Notes: generated by a model from the letters alone, not told the origin. Positions 51,508 to 62,508 are shown, counted from the first letter of the stretch. The stretch: DNA of 64,000 nt from Enterobacterales bacterium CwR94 (GCA_002837195.1 KZ478068.1:62001-126000); one strand, 5' to 3'. Made by a program: numbers and translations.

Positions 51508-52152
51508 ATGAAAACCGTATTACTCACGGGGTTTGAACCCTTTGGCGGCGAGACGCTGAATCCGTCCTGGGAGGCGGTGAAGCAGTTGGCAGGATGGCAG
51601 ACGCACGGGGCCGTGGTGCATACGCTGAAACTGCCTTGCATCTTTGGTGTATCACGACAGTTGCTGGAAGAGCAGATGCGTCTGTTACAACCTGATGTGG
51701 TGATCGCCGTGGGGCAAGCGGGCAGGCCTGATATCACGCTAGAGCGCATTGCTATCAATGTGGATGATGCACGTATTCCTGATAATGCAGGGTATCAACC
51801 GGTTGATATTCCGGTGATTGCAGGCGGTGCGGCGGCATTTTTCACCACCTTGCCAATCAAAGCCACGTTACGGGCAATGCGCGAAGCCGGTGTCCCGGCT
51901 TCGGTATCGCAGACGGCAGGCACTTTTGTGTGCAATCACATCATGTATGCCATTTTGCACGCTCAAACACTGGGTGAAAAAATCACCAAAGGCGGTTTTA
52001 TTCATGTGCCGTGGATGCCAGAGCAAGCCGTCAACCATCCGGGAGCGGCCAGCATGGCCGTGGAAACGGTGGTGAAGGGGCTGAAAGTGGCGGTGCAAGT
52101 GGCGCTGACAGTGCATGAAGATGAATCGATAGGTGCCGGAGCCACCCACTGA
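51508..52152 (+). CDS. pcp: Pyrrolidone-carboxylate peptidase (pyroglutamyl peptidase I)
   Basis: 214 residues of peptidase family C15. The Glu-Cys-His triad is visible: Glu79 ([13 protein letters not shown]), Cys142 ([12 protein letters not shown]) and His166 ([12 protein letters not shown]). It removes N-terminal pyroglutamate from peptides. Placed right after PxpABC and the DUF969-DUF979 pair, it would release the pyroglutamate that PxpABC opens. K-12 has no pcp at this locus. The TGA overlaps the nei ATG (TGATG). Confidence 0.95.
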   Translation: MKTVLLTGFEPFGGETLNPSWEAVKQLAGWQTHGAVVHTLKLPCIFGVSRQLLEEQMRLLQPDVVIAVGQAGRPDITLERIAINVDDARIPDNAGYQPVDIPVIAGGAAAFFTTLPIKATLRAMREAGVPASVSQTAGTFVCNHIMYAILHAQTLGEKITKGGFIHVPWMPEQAVNHPGAASMAVETVVKGLKVAVQVALTVHEDESIGAGATH

Positions 52153-52943
52153 TGCCAGAAGGCCCGGAAATCCGACGTGCGGCAGATAAACTGGCGGCGG
52201 CCATTGAGGGGGAAAGGTTAACCGATGTCTGGTTTGCGTTTCCTGCTTTGAAAACCTATGAGCCGGAGCTGGTGGGGACGCATGTCACGCGTTTTGAAAC
52301 GCGCGGTAAAGCCTTGCTGACGCACTTTTCCAATGGCCTGACGCTGTACAGCCATAATCAGCTCTACGGCGTCTGGCGGGTTGCCAGACCGGATGCGCCG
52401 CTGGATGCCAAACGTTCTCTACGCGTTAAGCTGGCAACGGCGAACAACGCGGTGCTGCTGTACAGCGCCTCTGACATTCAGTTGTTAAATGCGCAAACGC
52501 TGGCCACCCACCCTTTTCTTCAGCGGGTGGGGCCGGATGTCCTTTCTGCGACATTGACGGTAGACAGCGTTAAAGCGCGTCTGTTGAGTAAACCTTTCTC
52601 GCGGCGGCAATTCAGTGGATTATTGCTTGATCAAGCCTTTTTGGCGGGACTGGGCAACTACCTGCGCGCTGAGATCTTGTGGCAGGCCAAACTGCTACCT
52701 CAGCACCGTGCGCAGGATCTGGATGCGGCACAATTGACGGCGCTGGCCAATGCCATAGTGAGCCTTCCCCAGCTCTCGTATCAAACGCGCGGCACACGTC
52801 GTGAAGAACAACATCATGGTGCACAATTTGCGTTCCATGTGTTTCACCGGCACGGCAAACCCTGCGAGCGCTGTGGTGTACTGATTGAAAAGGGCACGGT
52901 ATCCTCGCGACCTTTTTTTTGGTGTCCGGGCTGTCAGATATAA
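52152..52943 (+). CDS. nei: Endonuclease VIII (DNA glycosylase/AP lyase)
   Basis: 263 residues. The catalytic N-terminus Pro2-Glu3 (MPEGPEIRR) is present, the helix-two-turn-helix lies near 155-180 ([21 protein letters not shown]) and the C-terminal zinc finger is C-x2-C...C-x2-C (CERCG, CPGCQ). It excises oxidised pyrimidines. Translation is coupled to pcp by a one-base overlap, so a repair gene now sits at the end of a metabolic operon. Confidence 0.96.
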   Translation: MPEGPEIRRAADKLAAAIEGERLTDVWFAFPALKTYEPELVGTHVTRFETRGKALLTHFSNGLTLYSHNQLYGVWRVARPDAPLDAKRSLRVKLATANNAVLLYSASDIQLLNAQTLATHPFLQRVGPDVLSATLTVDSVKARLLSKPFSRRQFSGLLLDQAFLAGLGNYLRAEILWQAKLLPQHRAQDLDAAQLTALANAIVSLPQLSYQTRGTRREEQHHGAQFAFHVFHRHGKPCERCGVLIEKGTVSSRPFFWCPGCQI

Positions 52944-52969
52944 AAAAACCCCGCGTTGCGGGGTTTTTT
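52942..52969. terminator. Bidirectional terminator between nei and gltA
   Basis: CCCCGC / GCGGGG with a 3-base loop and runs of seven A and six T on the two sides, for convergent transcription. Confidence 0.92.
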
Positions 52970-52981
52970 CTGGTCGTCGTT

Positions 52982-54262
52982 TTATTTGGTCTGCGACTTG
53001 AAATCACGTTTGTCGTAGCCGGTATACAGCTGACGCGGACGAGCAATTTTAATGCCGTCATCGTGCATTTCTTTCCAGTGAGCGATCCAGCCCACGGTGC
53101 GCGCCATCGCGAAAATCACCGTAAACATGCTGGACGGAATGCCCATTGCTTTCAGAATAATGCCAGAGTAGAAATCGACGTTGGGATACAGTTTGCGTTC
53201 GATAAAATACGGATCGTTCAGCGCAATGTGCTCCAGCTCCATCGCCACTTCCAACAAGTCATCTTTCATGCCCAGTTCATTCAGCACTTCGTGACAGGTT
53301 TCACGCATCACCGTTGCACGCGGGTCATAGTTCTTGTACACGCGGTGACCAAAGCCCATCAGACGGAAAGAGTCGTTCTTGTCTTTCGCACGGCGGACAA
53401 ATTCTGGAATGTGCTCGACTGTGCTGATTTCTTCCAGCATACGCAGCGTGGCTTCGTTAGCCCCACCGTGCGCGGGTCCCCAGAGGGAGGCGATACCGGC
53501 AGCGATACAGGCAAACGGGTTAGCGCCAGAAGAACCGGCGGTGCGTACTGTCGACGTTGACGCATTCTGCTCGTGATCGGCATGCAGGATCAGGATGCGA
53601 TCCATTGCGCGCTCCAGCACCGGATTCACTTTATATTCTTCGCACGGCGTCGAGAACATCATGTTCAGGAAGTTGCCTGCGTAAGAGAGATCATTGCGCG
53701 GATAGACGAAAGGCTGACCAATCGAATATTTGTAGCACATGGCGGCGACGGTCGGCATTTTAGACAGCAAACGGAAAGCCGCGATTTCGCGGTGACGTTC
53801 AATGTTGACGTCCATCGCATCATGGTAAAACGCCGCCAGTGCGCCTGTCACACCACACATTACCGCCATCGGATGAGAGTCGCGGCGGAAGCCACGGAAC
53901 AGATGCGTAATCTGCTCATGAATCATGGTATGGCGGGTAACAATGGTTTTGAACTCTTCGAACTGTGCTTTGGTTGGGGCTTCGCCGTTAAGCAGGATGT
54001 AGCACACTTCAAGGTAATTGGAATTTGTGGCGAGTTGGTCAATCGGAAAACCGCGGTGTAACAGAATACCGTTATCGCCATCGATATAGGTAATTTTGGA
54101 TTCACAAGACGCGGTTGAGGTAAAACCCGGGTCGAACGTGAAATAGCCTTTTGAGCCAAGCGGGCGGATATCAATTTCTTCCTGTCCCAGCGTGCCTTGT
54201 AGCACGTCCAACTCGACAGGTGCTTCGCCTTGTATCGTTAGCGTCGCTTTTTTATCAGCCAT
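52982..54262 (-). CDS. gltA: Citrate synthase (type II)
   Basis: 426 residues. Active-site His in [11 protein letters not shown] and [14 protein letters not shown], and Asp in [14 protein letters not shown]. The N-terminal regulatory domain ([25 protein letters not shown]) marks the hexameric, NADH-inhibited Gram-negative form. It condenses acetyl-CoA and oxaloacetate at the entry to the TCA cycle. AAGGAG lies upstream; divergent from sdhC. Confidence 0.98.
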   Translation of the reverse strand: MADKKATLTIQGEAPVELDVLQGTLGQEEIDIRPLGSKGYFTFDPGFTSTASCESKITYIDGDNGILLHRGFPIDQLATNSNYLEVCYILLNGEAPTKAQFEEFKTIVTRHTMIHEQITHLFRGFRRDSHPMAVMCGVTGALAAFYHDAMDVNIERHREIAAFRLLSKMPTVAAMCYKYSIGQPFVYPRNDLSYAGNFLNMMFSTPCEEYKVNPVLERAMDRILILHADHEQNASTSTVRTAGSSGANPFACIAAGIASLWGPAHGGANEATLRMLEEISTVEHIPEFVRRAKDKNDSFRLMGFGHRVYKNYDPRATVMRETCHEVLNELGMKDDLLEVAMELEHIALNDPYFIERKLYPNVDFYSGIILKAMGIPSSMFTVIFAMARTVGWIAHWKEMHDDGIKIARPRQLYTGYDKRDFKSQTK

Positions 54263-54659
54263 TCATAGTCTCCTTAGCGCCTTACTAATTGTAGGGATCT
54301 TTATACACCGGAAAGACCACATGTATCACCGGCCACTCGCAAAGGGAAGCAGACTATCAACTCTGCGGCATGGTTATCGTGCAGGGTACAGAGTGATGGG
54401 CGCATACGAGATGATGCAGATATTCATGCGTATTCTGTGTTTCACGGTTGTTAAAGATCGGGTCTGGTCGTCATTCTTACGTAACCGATACCTGATGCAA
54501 ATAAGGGGTATAACCCAACCAATGTTACATAACTTACGCTTAGGGGAAAGTGTATCCCCATAACTTTTGTGCATCATAGTGATTTTGCTGCGTCGTTTGT
54601 AACAGGAATGTTGAACTTTTGTCAAATCAGATAATTAAAATTGTATGAATTGTGAAAAT

Positions 54660-54675
54660 CGTGAGGTGGATCACT
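54660..54675. promoter_or_regulatory. CRP-like site upstream of sdhC
   Basis: CGTGA-N6-TCACT, symmetrical GTGA/TCAC halves at the right spacing. Its centre is about 80 bp upstream of the predicted sdhC start site. Confidence 0.6.
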
Positions 54676-54712
54676 GTTCCGCCTAAATGTGACCAAAGTA
54701 TTTGTGGGGGAA

Positions 54713-54741
54713 TTGTAATGAGTTTGTGATCCCCCTATACT
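54713..54741 (+). promoter_or_regulatory. sdhC promoter
   Basis: -35 TTGTAA (54713-54718), 17-bp spacer, -10 TATACT (54736-54741). Confidence 0.75.
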
Positions 54742-54909
54742 TCCGCCAGGTCTCCGGAACACCCTGACACCAGGAGCCACCCAGCGTTTTACCGCGTCAA
54801 TTAACACTGGATGTTGCTGTTTTGGTGACGGTGCTTAGTGGTCTTTTCTTTATTAAGAGCAAGAAAGGATCGACCTTCAGGCCGGAGGAAGCAAAATAAG
54901 AAAGGCTGT

Positions 54910-55299
54910 GTGGGCAAAACCGTGAAAAAACAAAGACCTGTCAACTTGGATCTCACTACGATCCGGTTTCCCGTTACTGCAATAGCGTCTATTCTCCACC
55001 GCGTCTCTGGCGTCATCACCTTTGTGGCCGTCGGAATACTGCTCTGGTTACTGGGCCTGTCATTGTCGTCCCCCGAAGGTTTCCTCCAGGCTTCAGCCGT
55101 TATGGACAGCTTCTTTGTCAAATTCATCATGTGGGGCATCCTCACCGCGCTGGCATATCACATCGCGGGCGGTATCCGCCATATGCTGATGGACTTTGGC
55201 TTCCTCGCTGAAACGCTGCAAGTGGGAACCCGTTCCGCCCAATTATCATTTGGTATTACTGTCGTGCTTTCAATTCTGGCTGGAGTCCTCGTATGGTAA
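54910..55299 (+). CDS. sdhC: Succinate dehydrogenase cytochrome b556 subunit SdhC
   Basis: 129 residues from a GTG at 54910 ([15 protein letters not shown]), E. coli length; upstream in-frame codons are not conserved. Three membrane helices. The quinone-site Ser/Arg are in SILHRVSG and the haem-ligand His in [13 protein letters not shown]. It anchors SdhAB with SdhD in the inner membrane. It overlaps sdhD by 7 bases. Confidence 0.96.
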   Translation: MGKTVKKQRPVNLDLTTIRFPVTAIASILHRVSGVITFVAVGILLWLLGLSLSSPEGFLQASAVMDSFFVKFIMWGILTALAYHIAGGIRHMLMDFGFLAETLQVGTRSAQLSFGITVVLSILAGVLVW

Positions 55300-55640
55300 G
55301 CAATGCTTCTGCACTGGGGCGTACTGGCATTCATGATTGGCTGCTGGTTCGCGCCTCGGCCATGGTGATAACCCTGTATGTGCTCTATATCCTCGGTTTC
55401 GTTATCTTCTCTGACACCCTGACTTATGAAAGCTGGCGCGGCTTCTTTGCCTCCAACTTTACGAAAGTCTTCACGCTACTTGCTCTGTTATCCATTCTGG
55501 TTCATGGCTGGATTGGTATGTGGCAGGTGCTCACTGACTACGTTAAATGCCAGGCGCTGCGTCTTTGCTTGCAGCTGGCCGTTGTCGTGGCACTGCTGAG
55601 CTATGCGTTTTATGGAACTGTTGTGGTATGGGGTGCGTAA
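55293..55640 (+). CDS. sdhD: Succinate dehydrogenase membrane anchor SdhD
   Basis: 115 residues, E. coli length, with three membrane helices. The second haem-ligand His is in [20 protein letters not shown], which also holds the quinone-site Tyr. The stop overlaps the sdhA ATG (TAATG). Confidence 0.96.
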   Translation: MVSNASALGRTGIHDWLLVRASAMVITLYVLYILGFVIFSDTLTYESWRGFFASNFTKVFTLLALLSILVHGWIGMWQVLTDYVKCQALRLCLQLAVVVALLSYAFYGTVVVWGA

Positions 55641-57406
55641 TGAAATTGCCAGTCAGAGAGTTTGATGCCGTTGTTATTGGTGCCGGTGGCGCAGGTATGC
55701 GCGCGGCGCTACAAATTTCCCAATCCGGACAGACCTGTGCGTTGCTGTCTAAAGTTTTCCCAACCCGTTCCCATACAGTATCTGCGCAGGGCGGTATCAC
55801 CGTCGCGCTGGGTAATACCCATGATGACAACTGGGAATGGCATATGTATGACACGGTCAAAGGCTCCGATTACATCGGTGACCAGGACGCGATCGAATAC
55901 ATGTGTAATACCGGACCTGAAGCCATTCTGGAACTGGAACACATGGGACTGCCTTTCTCACGTTTAGAAGATGGCAGCATCTACCAGCGTCCGTTTGGTG
56001 GTCAGTCGAAGAATTTTGGTGGTGAGCAAGCGGCACGTACCGCTGCGGCCGCTGACCGTACCGGGCATGCGTTATTGCACACCCTGTATCAACAGAACCT
56101 GAAAAACCAAACCACCATCTTTTCTGAGTGGTATGCGCTGGATCTGGTGAAAAACGCGGATGGCGCGGTGGTCGGTTGCACGGCAATGTGCATCGAAACC
56201 GGCGAAGTCGTGTACTTCAAAGCCAAGGCGACCATTCTGGCGACCGGTGGTGCGGGCCGTATTTATCAGTCCACCACCAATGCGCACATCAACACCGGCG
56301 ACGGTGTAGGCATGGCACTGCGTGCCGGTGTACCGGTGCAGGACATGGAAATGTGGCAATTCCACCCAACCGGCATTGCTGGCGCGGGTGTGTTGGTAAC
56401 TGAAGGCTGTCGTGGTGAAGGCGGTTATCTGCTGAATAAACACGGTGAGCGTTTCATGGAGCGCTATGCGCCAAACGCCAAAGATCTGGCGGGTCGTGAT
56501 GTGGTTGCGCGCTCCATGATGATTGAAATTCGTGAAGGTCGTGGCTGTGAAGGGCCATGGGGACCCCACATTAAACTGAAACTGGATCACCTGGGCAAAG
56601 ACGTTCTGGAATCCCGCCTGCCGGGCATTTTGGAATTGTCTCGTACCTTTGCCCACGTTGACCCTGTTAAAGAGCCGATCCCGGTTATCCCAACCTGCCA
56701 CTACATGATGGGCGGGATCCCAACGCGCGTGTCGGGTCAGGCCTTAACCATGAATGCGCAGGGCGAAGATGTCCTGATTCCTGGTCTGTTTGCCGTCGGT
56801 GAGATCGCCTGCGTTTCTGTACACGGCGCTAACCGCTTGGGCGGTAACTCGCTGCTGGATTTGGTGGTCTTTGGTCGTGCTGCGGGCTTGCATCTGCTGG
56901 AGTCGATTGCCGAGCAGGGGACGCTGAAAGACGCCACTGACGAAGAAATTGAAGCCGCGATGGCGCGTTATACCCGTTGGGATAACAACACCACCGGTGA
57001 AGATCCTGCTGAACTGCGTAAAGCGCTGCAAACCTGCATGCAAAACAACTTCTCGGTATTCCGTGAAGGTGACGCAATGGCCAAAGGCCTGGAAGAGTTA
57101 AAAGTGCTGCGTGAGCGTTTGAAAAAAGCGCGTCTGGATGACCGTTCAAAAGACTTTAACACCCAGCGTGTAGAGTGCCTGGAACTGGATAACCTGATGG
57201 AAACCGCGTACGCCACAGCGGTCGCCGCAAACTTCCGTACCGAAAGCCGTGGTGCACACAGCCGCTTCGACTATCCAGATCGTGATGACGCGAACTGGCT
57301 CTGTCATAGCCTGTATCTCCCGCAGAGCGAAAGCATGACCCGCCGTGAGGTGAACATGCAGCCGAAACTGCGTGAGGCATTCCCGCCGAAGGCGCGTACC
57401 TACTAA
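55640..57406 (+). CDS. sdhA: Succinate dehydrogenase flavoprotein subunit SdhA
   Basis: 588 residues from the ATG at 55640 ([19 protein letters not shown]), E. coli length; a longer frame inside sdhD is rejected. The FAD dinucleotide motif [11 protein letters not shown] and the covalent-flavin His in [10 protein letters not shown] are present, along with the active-site Arg region (GRDVVARSM). It oxidises succinate to fumarate. Confidence 0.98.
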   Translation: MKLPVREFDAVVIGAGGAGMRAALQISQSGQTCALLSKVFPTRSHTVSAQGGITVALGNTHDDNWEWHMYDTVKGSDYIGDQDAIEYMCNTGPEAILELEHMGLPFSRLEDGSIYQRPFGGQSKNFGGEQAARTAAAADRTGHALLHTLYQQNLKNQTTIFSEWYALDLVKNADGAVVGCTAMCIETGEVVYFKAKATILATGGAGRIYQSTTNAHINTGDGVGMALRAGVPVQDMEMWQFHPTGIAGAGVLVTEGCRGEGGYLLNKHGERFMERYAPNAKDLAGRDVVARSMMIEIREGRGCEGPWGPHIKLKLDHLGKDVLESRLPGILELSRTFAHVDPVKEPIPVIPTCHYMMGGIPTRVSGQALTMNAQGEDVLIPGLFAVGEIACVSVHGANRLGGNSLLDLVVFGRAAGLHLLESIAEQGTLKDATDEEIEAAMARYTRWDNNTTGEDPAELRKALQTCMQNNFSVFREGDAMAKGLEELKVLRERLKKARLDDRSKDFNTQRVECLELDNLMETAYATAVAANFRTESRGAHSRFDYPDRDDANWLCHSLYLPQSESMTRREVNMQPKLREAFPPKARTY

Positions 57407-57423
57407 TTTGCGGAGAGACAGCG

Positions 57424-58140
57424 ATGATCGTCGAATTTTCAATTTATCGTTATAACCCAGAAGTGGACGACGCGCCGCGCATGCAGGATTACAGCCTGGA
57501 AGCGGAAGACGGACGTGACATGATGCTACTGGACGCGTTAATGCGTCTGAAGGATAAAGATCCTACACTGGCCTTCCGTCGCTCTTGTCGTGAAGGTGTG
57601 TGCGGCTCTGATGGTTTGAACATGAACGGCAAAAATGGGCTGGCGTGTATCACGCCGGTTTCTGCACTGGGTGCGGGCAAAAAGAAAATTGTCATTCGCC
57701 CGTTGCCAGGCTTGCCTGTGGTGCGCGATCTGGTGGTAGACATGAGCCAGTTCTACACCCAGTACGAAAAGATCAAACCTTTCCTGATCAATGATGGCAA
57801 AAATCCGCCGGCGCGTGAGCACCTGCAGATGCCAGAGCAGCGTGAGCATTTGGATGGTTTGTATGAATGTATTCTGTGCGCCTGCTGTTCAACGTCTTGC
57901 CCGTCTTTCTGGTGGAACCCAGATAAGTTTATTGGTCCGGCAGGACTGTTGGCTGCGTATCGCTTCTTGATTGACAGCCGTGACACGGAAACCGATGCGC
58001 GTTTAGACAATTTAAATGATGCATTCAGTGTATTCCGCTGCCACAGCATCATGAACTGTGTCAGTGTGTGCCCAAAAGGCTTGAATCCGACGCGTGCAAT
58101 TGGTCATATAAAGTCGATGTTGCTGAACAGAAGTGCATAA
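57424..58140 (+). CDS. sdhB: Succinate dehydrogenase iron-sulphur subunit SdhB
   Basis: 238 residues. The [2Fe-2S] cysteines are in SCREGVCGSDG...LAC; the [4Fe-4S] and [3Fe-4S] cysteines are in CILCACCSTSCPS and CHSIMNCVSVCPKGLNP. It carries electrons from SdhA to the quinone site. It follows sdhA by 17 bases. Confidence 0.98.
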   Translation: MIVEFSIYRYNPEVDDAPRMQDYSLEAEDGRDMMLLDALMRLKDKDPTLAFRRSCREGVCGSDGLNMNGKNGLACITPVSALGAGKKKIVIRPLPGLPVVRDLVVDMSQFYTQYEKIKPFLINDGKNPPAREHLQMPEQREHLDGLYECILCACCSTSCPSFWWNPDKFIGPAGLLAAYRFLIDSRDTETDARLDNLNDAFSVFRCHSIMNCVSVCPKGLNPTRAIGHIKSMLLNRSA

Positions 58141-58147
58141 TTGCTTT

Positions 58148-58171
58148 CCGGGAACGCATAAGCGTTCCCGG
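58148..58171 (+). repeat. Hairpin between sdhB and sucA
   Basis: A perfect 10-bp inverted repeat CCGGGAACGC / GCGTTCCCGG with a 4-base loop, 7 bases after sdhB. Only AGGTTTT follows, so it is likely a partial terminator or RNA-processing barrier in the sdh-suc transcript. The rest of the 209-bp spacer holds no convincing gene; a 90-codon frame running out of sdhB in another phase is not conserved-looking. Confidence 0.7.
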
Positions 58172-58349
58172 AGGTTTTAAGGAAATCTTTGAAAGGACTT
58201 TCCCGGCGATGGAAAAATCTTTGCAAAGGTTCCCTTACGGGCCTGGGCGCGGTTGCGCGCGATGCTCGTATCGAACCGGACTACGGCAAGCCGTTAACCC
58301 GGCACAAATGAAACCTCGAAAAAAAGCAAATAATGCTTAAGGGATCACA

Positions 58350-61157
58350 ATGCAGAACAGCGCGATGAAACCCTGGCTGGACTCTTCCTGGCTAGCAGGC
58401 GCGAACCAATCATACATAGAGCAGCTCTATGAGGATTTCTTAACCGATCCTGACTCTGTTGATACTGCGTGGCGCGATCTGTTTCAGCAGCTCCCCGGTG
58501 CTGGAGCCAAGCCAGAACAATTTCACTCCACTACGCGTGAATACTTCCGCCGTCTGGCGAAGGATGCCACCCGTTATACCGCTTCGGTTAGCGATCCTGA
58601 GACCAACTCCAAACAGGTTAAAGTCCTGCAGTTGATCAACGCCTTCCGTTTCCGTGGTCACCAGAACGCAAACCTTGATCCGCTGGCGCTGTGGAAGCGT
58701 GATACGGTGCCGGATCTCAATCCGTCCTATCACGATCTCACCGACGCGGATTTCCAGGAAAGTTTCAATGTGGGTTCTTTTGCCATTGGCAAAGACACCA
58801 TGAAACTGGGCGATCTCTACGCGGCACTGAAGCAAACCTACTGTGGCTCCATCGGTGCAGAATATATGCATCTGACCAATACCGACGAAAAACGCTGGTT
58901 ACAGCAGCGTATTGAATCGGTGGTCGGCCAGCCTTCGTTTTCTGCAGAGGAAAAGAAAGGCTTGCTGAAAGAGCTGACCGCAGCGGAAGGTCTGGAGCGT
59001 TATTTAGGCGCGAAATTCCCGGGCGCAAAACGCTTCTCACTGGAAGGTGGTGATGCGTTGATTCCGATGCTGCGTGAGATGATTCGTCATGCGGGCAAAA
59101 GTGGCACGCGTGAAGTGGTGCTGGGTATGGCGCACCGCGGTCGTCTCAACGTTCTGATTAACGTACTGGGTAAAAAACCGCAGGACTTGTTTGACGAGTT
59201 TTCGGGTAAGCACAAAGAGCATTTGGGCACCGGCGACGTGAAATACCACATGGGCTTCTCGTCGGATGTGGAAACCGAAGGCGGCATGGTGCACCTGGCG
59301 TTGGCGTTTAACCCTTCGCATCTGGAAATCGTGAGCCCGGTCGTCATGGGTTCAGTGCGCGCGCGTATTGATCGTCTGGATGAACCAAGCAGCAGCAAAG
59401 TGCTGCCGATCACGATTCACGGTGATGCTGCGGTTGCTGGTCAGGGCGTGGTGCAGGAGACATTGAACATGTCTCAGGCGCGCGGTTATGAAGTGGGCGG
59501 TACCGTACGTATCGTGATTAACAACCAGATTGGTTTCACGACGTCTAACCCACGTGATGCACGCTCTACCGAATACTGTACTGACATCGGTAAAATGGTG
59601 CAGGCGCCTATCTTCCACGTGAATGCAGACGATCCAGAAGCGGTGGCGTTTGTGACCCGTCTGGCGTTGGATTTCCGTAACACCTTTAAGCGCGATGTCT
59701 TTATTGACCTGGTCTGTTATCGCCGTCATGGCCATAACGAAGCGGATGAGCCAAGTGCTACGCAGCCGGTGATGTATCAGAAGATCAAGAAGCAACCTAC
59801 GCCGCGCAAACTGTATGCTGACAAACTGGAAGGCGAAAAGGTCGCCAGTCTGGAAGATGCCACGGAAATGGTCAATCTGTACCGTGACGCGTTGGATGCC
59901 GGTGAGTGCGTGGTGCCAGAATGGCGCCCAATGAGCTTGCACTCCTTTACCTGGTCGCCGTACCTGAATCATGAGTGGGATGAAAACTATCCCGATCGCG
60001 TGGATGCCAAGCGTTTGCAAGAGCTGGCAAAACGCATCAGCACGGTACCGGATACGGTTGAAATGCAATCACGCGTGGTCAAGATTTACGGTGACCGCGC
60101 TGAGATGGCGGAAGGCAACAAACTGTTTGACTGGGGCGGCGCAGAGAACCTTGCGTATGCCACACTGCTTGATGAAGGCATTCCGTGCCGTTTATCCGGT
60201 GAAGATATGGGCCGCGGCACCTTCTTCCACCGCCATGCAGTGATCCACAACCAGGCAAATGGCTCGACCTATATTCCTCTGCAGCACATCCACAATGGAC
60301 AAGGTGAATTCCGCGTCTGGGATTCCGTGCTGTCCGAAGAGGCCGTACTGGCGTTTGAATACGGTTATGCCACGGCAGAACCGCGCACGCTGACCATTTG
60401 GGAAGCGCAGTTCGGTGATTTTGCCAACGGTGCGCAAGTGGTGATCGACCAGTTCATCAGCTCCGGCGAGCAGAAATGGGGCCGTATGTGTGGCCTGGTG
60501 ATGCTGCTGCCGCACGGTTACGAAGGCCAGGGCCCAGAGCACTCCTCTGCGCGTCTGGAGCGTTACCTGCAGCTCTGTGCTGAGCAGAACATGCAAGTGT
60601 GTGTGCCTTCTACCCCTGCACAGGTTTACCACATGCTGCGTCGTCAGGCGCTGCGCGGTATGCGCCGTCCGCTGGTGGTGATGTCACCTAAATCCCTGCT
60701 GCGTCATCCGCTGGCCGTCTCTTCAATGGATGAACTGGCTAACGGCACGTTCCAACCGGCTATCGGTGAGATCGACGACCTTGATCCACAGGGCATCAAG
60801 CGCGTTGTGCTGTGCTCTGGCAAGGTGTACTACGACTTGCTGGAACAGCGTCGTAAGAATGAACAAACCGATGTGGCTATCGTGCGCGTCGAGCAGTTGT
60901 ATCCGTTCCCGCACAAAGCGGTTCAGGAAGCACTGCAGGCCTATGCGCATGTGCATGACTTTGTGTGGTGTCAGGAAGAGCCACTGAACCAGGGTGCCTG
61001 GTATTGCAGTCAGCACCACTTCCGTGAAGTTGTGCCTTTCGGGGCTTCAATGCGCTATGCCGGTCGTCCCGCTTCCGCTTCACCGGCTGTTGGTTACATG
61101 TCCGTTCACCAGAAGCAGCAGCAAGATCTGGTAAATGACGCGCTGAACGTAGATTAA
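58350..61157 (+). CDS. sucA: 2-oxoglutarate dehydrogenase E1 component
   Basis: 935 residues, two longer than E. coli SucA. The thiamine diphosphate-dependent decarboxylase is recognised by GMAHRGRLNVLINVLGK, HGDAAVAGQGVVQETLNMSQ, IVINNQIGFTTSNPRDARST and CYRRHGHNEADEP, with SGEDMGRGTFFHRHAV in the C-terminal half. It decarboxylates 2-oxoglutarate and transfers the succinyl group to the lipoyl arm of SucB, 14 bp downstream. Confidence 0.98.
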   Translation: MQNSAMKPWLDSSWLAGANQSYIEQLYEDFLTDPDSVDTAWRDLFQQLPGAGAKPEQFHSTTREYFRRLAKDATRYTASVSDPETNSKQVKVLQLINAFRFRGHQNANLDPLALWKRDTVPDLNPSYHDLTDADFQESFNVGSFAIGKDTMKLGDLYAALKQTYCGSIGAEYMHLTNTDEKRWLQQRIESVVGQPSFSAEEKKGLLKELTAAEGLERYLGAKFPGAKRFSLEGGDALIPMLREMIRHAGKSGTREVVLGMAHRGRLNVLINVLGKKPQDLFDEFSGKHKEHLGTGDVKYHMGFSSDVETEGGMVHLALAFNPSHLEIVSPVVMGSVRARIDRLDEPSSSKVLPITIHGDAAVAGQGVVQETLNMSQARGYEVGGTVRIVINNQIGFTTSNPRDARSTEYCTDIGKMVQAPIFHVNADDPEAVAFVTRLALDFRNTFKRDVFIDLVCYRRHGHNEADEPSATQPVMYQKIKKQPTPRKLYADKLEGEKVASLEDATEMVNLYRDALDAGECVVPEWRPMSLHSFTWSPYLNHEWDENYPDRVDAKRLQELAKRISTVPDTVEMQSRVVKIYGDRAEMAEGNKLFDWGGAENLAYATLLDEGIPCRLSGEDMGRGTFFHRHAVIHNQANGSTYIPLQHIHNGQGEFRVWDSVLSEEAVLAFEYGYATAEPRTLTIWEAQFGDFANGAQVVIDQFISSGEQKWGRMCGLVMLLPHGYEGQGPEHSSARLERYLQLCAEQNMQVCVPSTPAQVYHMLRRQALRGMRRPLVVMSPKSLLRHPLAVSSMDELANGTFQPAIGEIDDLDPQGIKRVVLCSGKVYYDLLEQRRKNEQTDVAIVRVEQLYPFPHKAVQEALQAYAHVHDFVWCQEEPLNQGAWYCSQHHFREVVPFGASMRYAGRPASASPAVGYMSVHQKQQQDLVNDALNVD

Positions 61158-61171
61158 TTAAAGGATAGATA

Positions 61172-62392
61172 ATGAGTAGCGTAGATATTTTCGTTCCTGA
61201 CCTGCCTGAATCCGTTGCCGACGCCTCTGTGGCGACCTGGCACAAGAAACCCGGCGACAGCGTCCAGCGTGATGAAGTGCTGGTGGAAATTGAAACCGAT
61301 AAAGTGGTGCTGGAAGTGCCTGCTTCAGCCGACGGTATTCTGGAAGCGATCCTGGAAGATGAGGGCGCAACAGTGACCTCACGTCAGGTACTGGGCCGTC
61401 TGAAAGAGGGCAACAGCGGCGGTAAGCCGACCTCGGCAAAAACCGAGGCCACGGAGGCCGCTCCTGCTCAACGCCAAACCGCTTCTCTGGAAGAAGAGAG
61501 CAACGATGCGCTTAGCCCAGCCATCCGTCGCCTGATTGCAGAGCATGAACTGGATGCTGCACAGATTAAAGGCACGGGTGTCGGTGGCCGTTTGACCCGC
61601 GAAGACGTGGAAAAACATCTGGCACAAAAACCGGCCGCGAAAGCCGATGCGAAAGCTGCAACCGCGTCAACCAGCGCACCTGCACTGGCGAACCGCAGTG
61701 AAAAACGCGTTCCTATGACGCGTCTGCGTAAACGTGTTGCTGAGCGTCTGCTGGAAGCCAAAAACAGCACAGCGATGCTGACCACCTTCAACGAAGTGAA
61801 CATGAAGCCGATTATGGATCTGCGTAAGCAGTACGGCGATGCCTTCGAGAAGCGACACGGTGTGCGTTTAGGCTTTATGTCTTTCTACATCAAAGCGGTG
61901 GTTGAAGCGCTGAAACGCTTCCCGGAAGTCAACGCCTCTATCGATGGCGAAGACGTGGTTTACCACAACTACTTCGATGTCAGCATTGCGGTTTCAACGC
62001 CTCGTGGCCTGGTCACGCCGGTATTGAAAGACGTAGATGCATTGAGCATGGCGGATATCGAGAAGAAAATTAAAGAGCTGGCAGTGAAAGGGCGCGACGG
62101 CAAACTGACCGTTGATGAACTGACTGGCGGTAACTTTACCATCACCAACGGTGGTGTATTCGGATCCCTGATGTCGACGCCGATCATCAATCCGCCGCAG
62201 AGCGCCATCCTTGGCATGCACGCCATCAAAGATCGCCCTATGGCGGTGAATGGCCAGGTGGTCATTCTGCCAATGATGTATCTGGCACTCTCCTACGATC
62301 ACCGTTTAATCGATGGACGCGAGTCTGTGGGTTACCTGGTGGCGGTGAAAGAGATGTTGGAAGATCCGGCACGTTTGCTGCTGGACGTCTAA
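61172..62392 (+). CDS. sucB: Dihydrolipoyl succinyltransferase (E2)
   Basis: 406 residues. Order: lipoyl domain with the modified Lys in ETDKVVLEV (near residue 44), Ala/Pro linker, E1/E3-binding domain ([33 protein letters not shown]), a second linker and the catalytic domain ending in the [10 protein letters not shown] motif with its active His and Asp. It forms the 24-mer core of 2-oxoglutarate dehydrogenase. Confidence 0.98.
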   Translation: MSSVDIFVPDLPESVADASVATWHKKPGDSVQRDEVLVEIETDKVVLEVPASADGILEAILEDEGATVTSRQVLGRLKEGNSGGKPTSAKTEATEAAPAQRQTASLEEESNDALSPAIRRLIAEHELDAAQIKGTGVGGRLTREDVEKHLAQKPAAKADAKAATASTSAPALANRSEKRVPMTRLRKRVAERLLEAKNSTAMLTTFNEVNMKPIMDLRKQYGDAFEKRHGVRLGFMSFYIKAVVEALKRFPEVNASIDGEDVVYHNYFDVSIAVSTPRGLVTPVLKDVDALSMADIEKKIKELAVKGRDGKLTVDELTGGNFTITNGGVFGSLMSTPIINPPQSAILGMHAIKDRPMAVNGQVVILPMMYLALSYDHRLIDGRESVGYLVAVKEMLEDPARLLLDV

Positions 62393-62508
62393 AAACTCGC
62401 AGGGTGTGGCCTTAAAACCACACCCGTTTTCTGTGGTTGGCGAGCGATACTAACCGAACGTTAGCGAAGCCAACCAAGTCGTTATCAGACCTGAATGGGT
62501 AGAACATC

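Larger units (their letters stand above)
54263..54909. promoter_or_regulatory. Divergent gltA-sdhC control region
   Basis: 647 bp without genes. On the sdh side are a CRP-like site (54660-54675) and a promoter (54713-54741), giving an sdhC leader of about 160 nt. The gltA side contains an AT-rich stretch but no promoter I can fix by eye. In E. coli this region is controlled by ArcA, CRP and Fnr, with sRNAs acting on the sdh leader; ArcA sites could not be assigned confidently. Confidence 0.7.

Noticed and set aside
54192-54563. 123-codon plus-strand frame over the gltA start and leader
   Set aside because: Its first part is antisense to gltA coding sequence and the rest is unconserved-looking regulatory DNA.
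58068-58340. 90-codon frame between sdhB and sucA
   Set aside because: Begins inside sdhB in another phase, runs through the intercistronic hairpin and has no convincing start or similarity.
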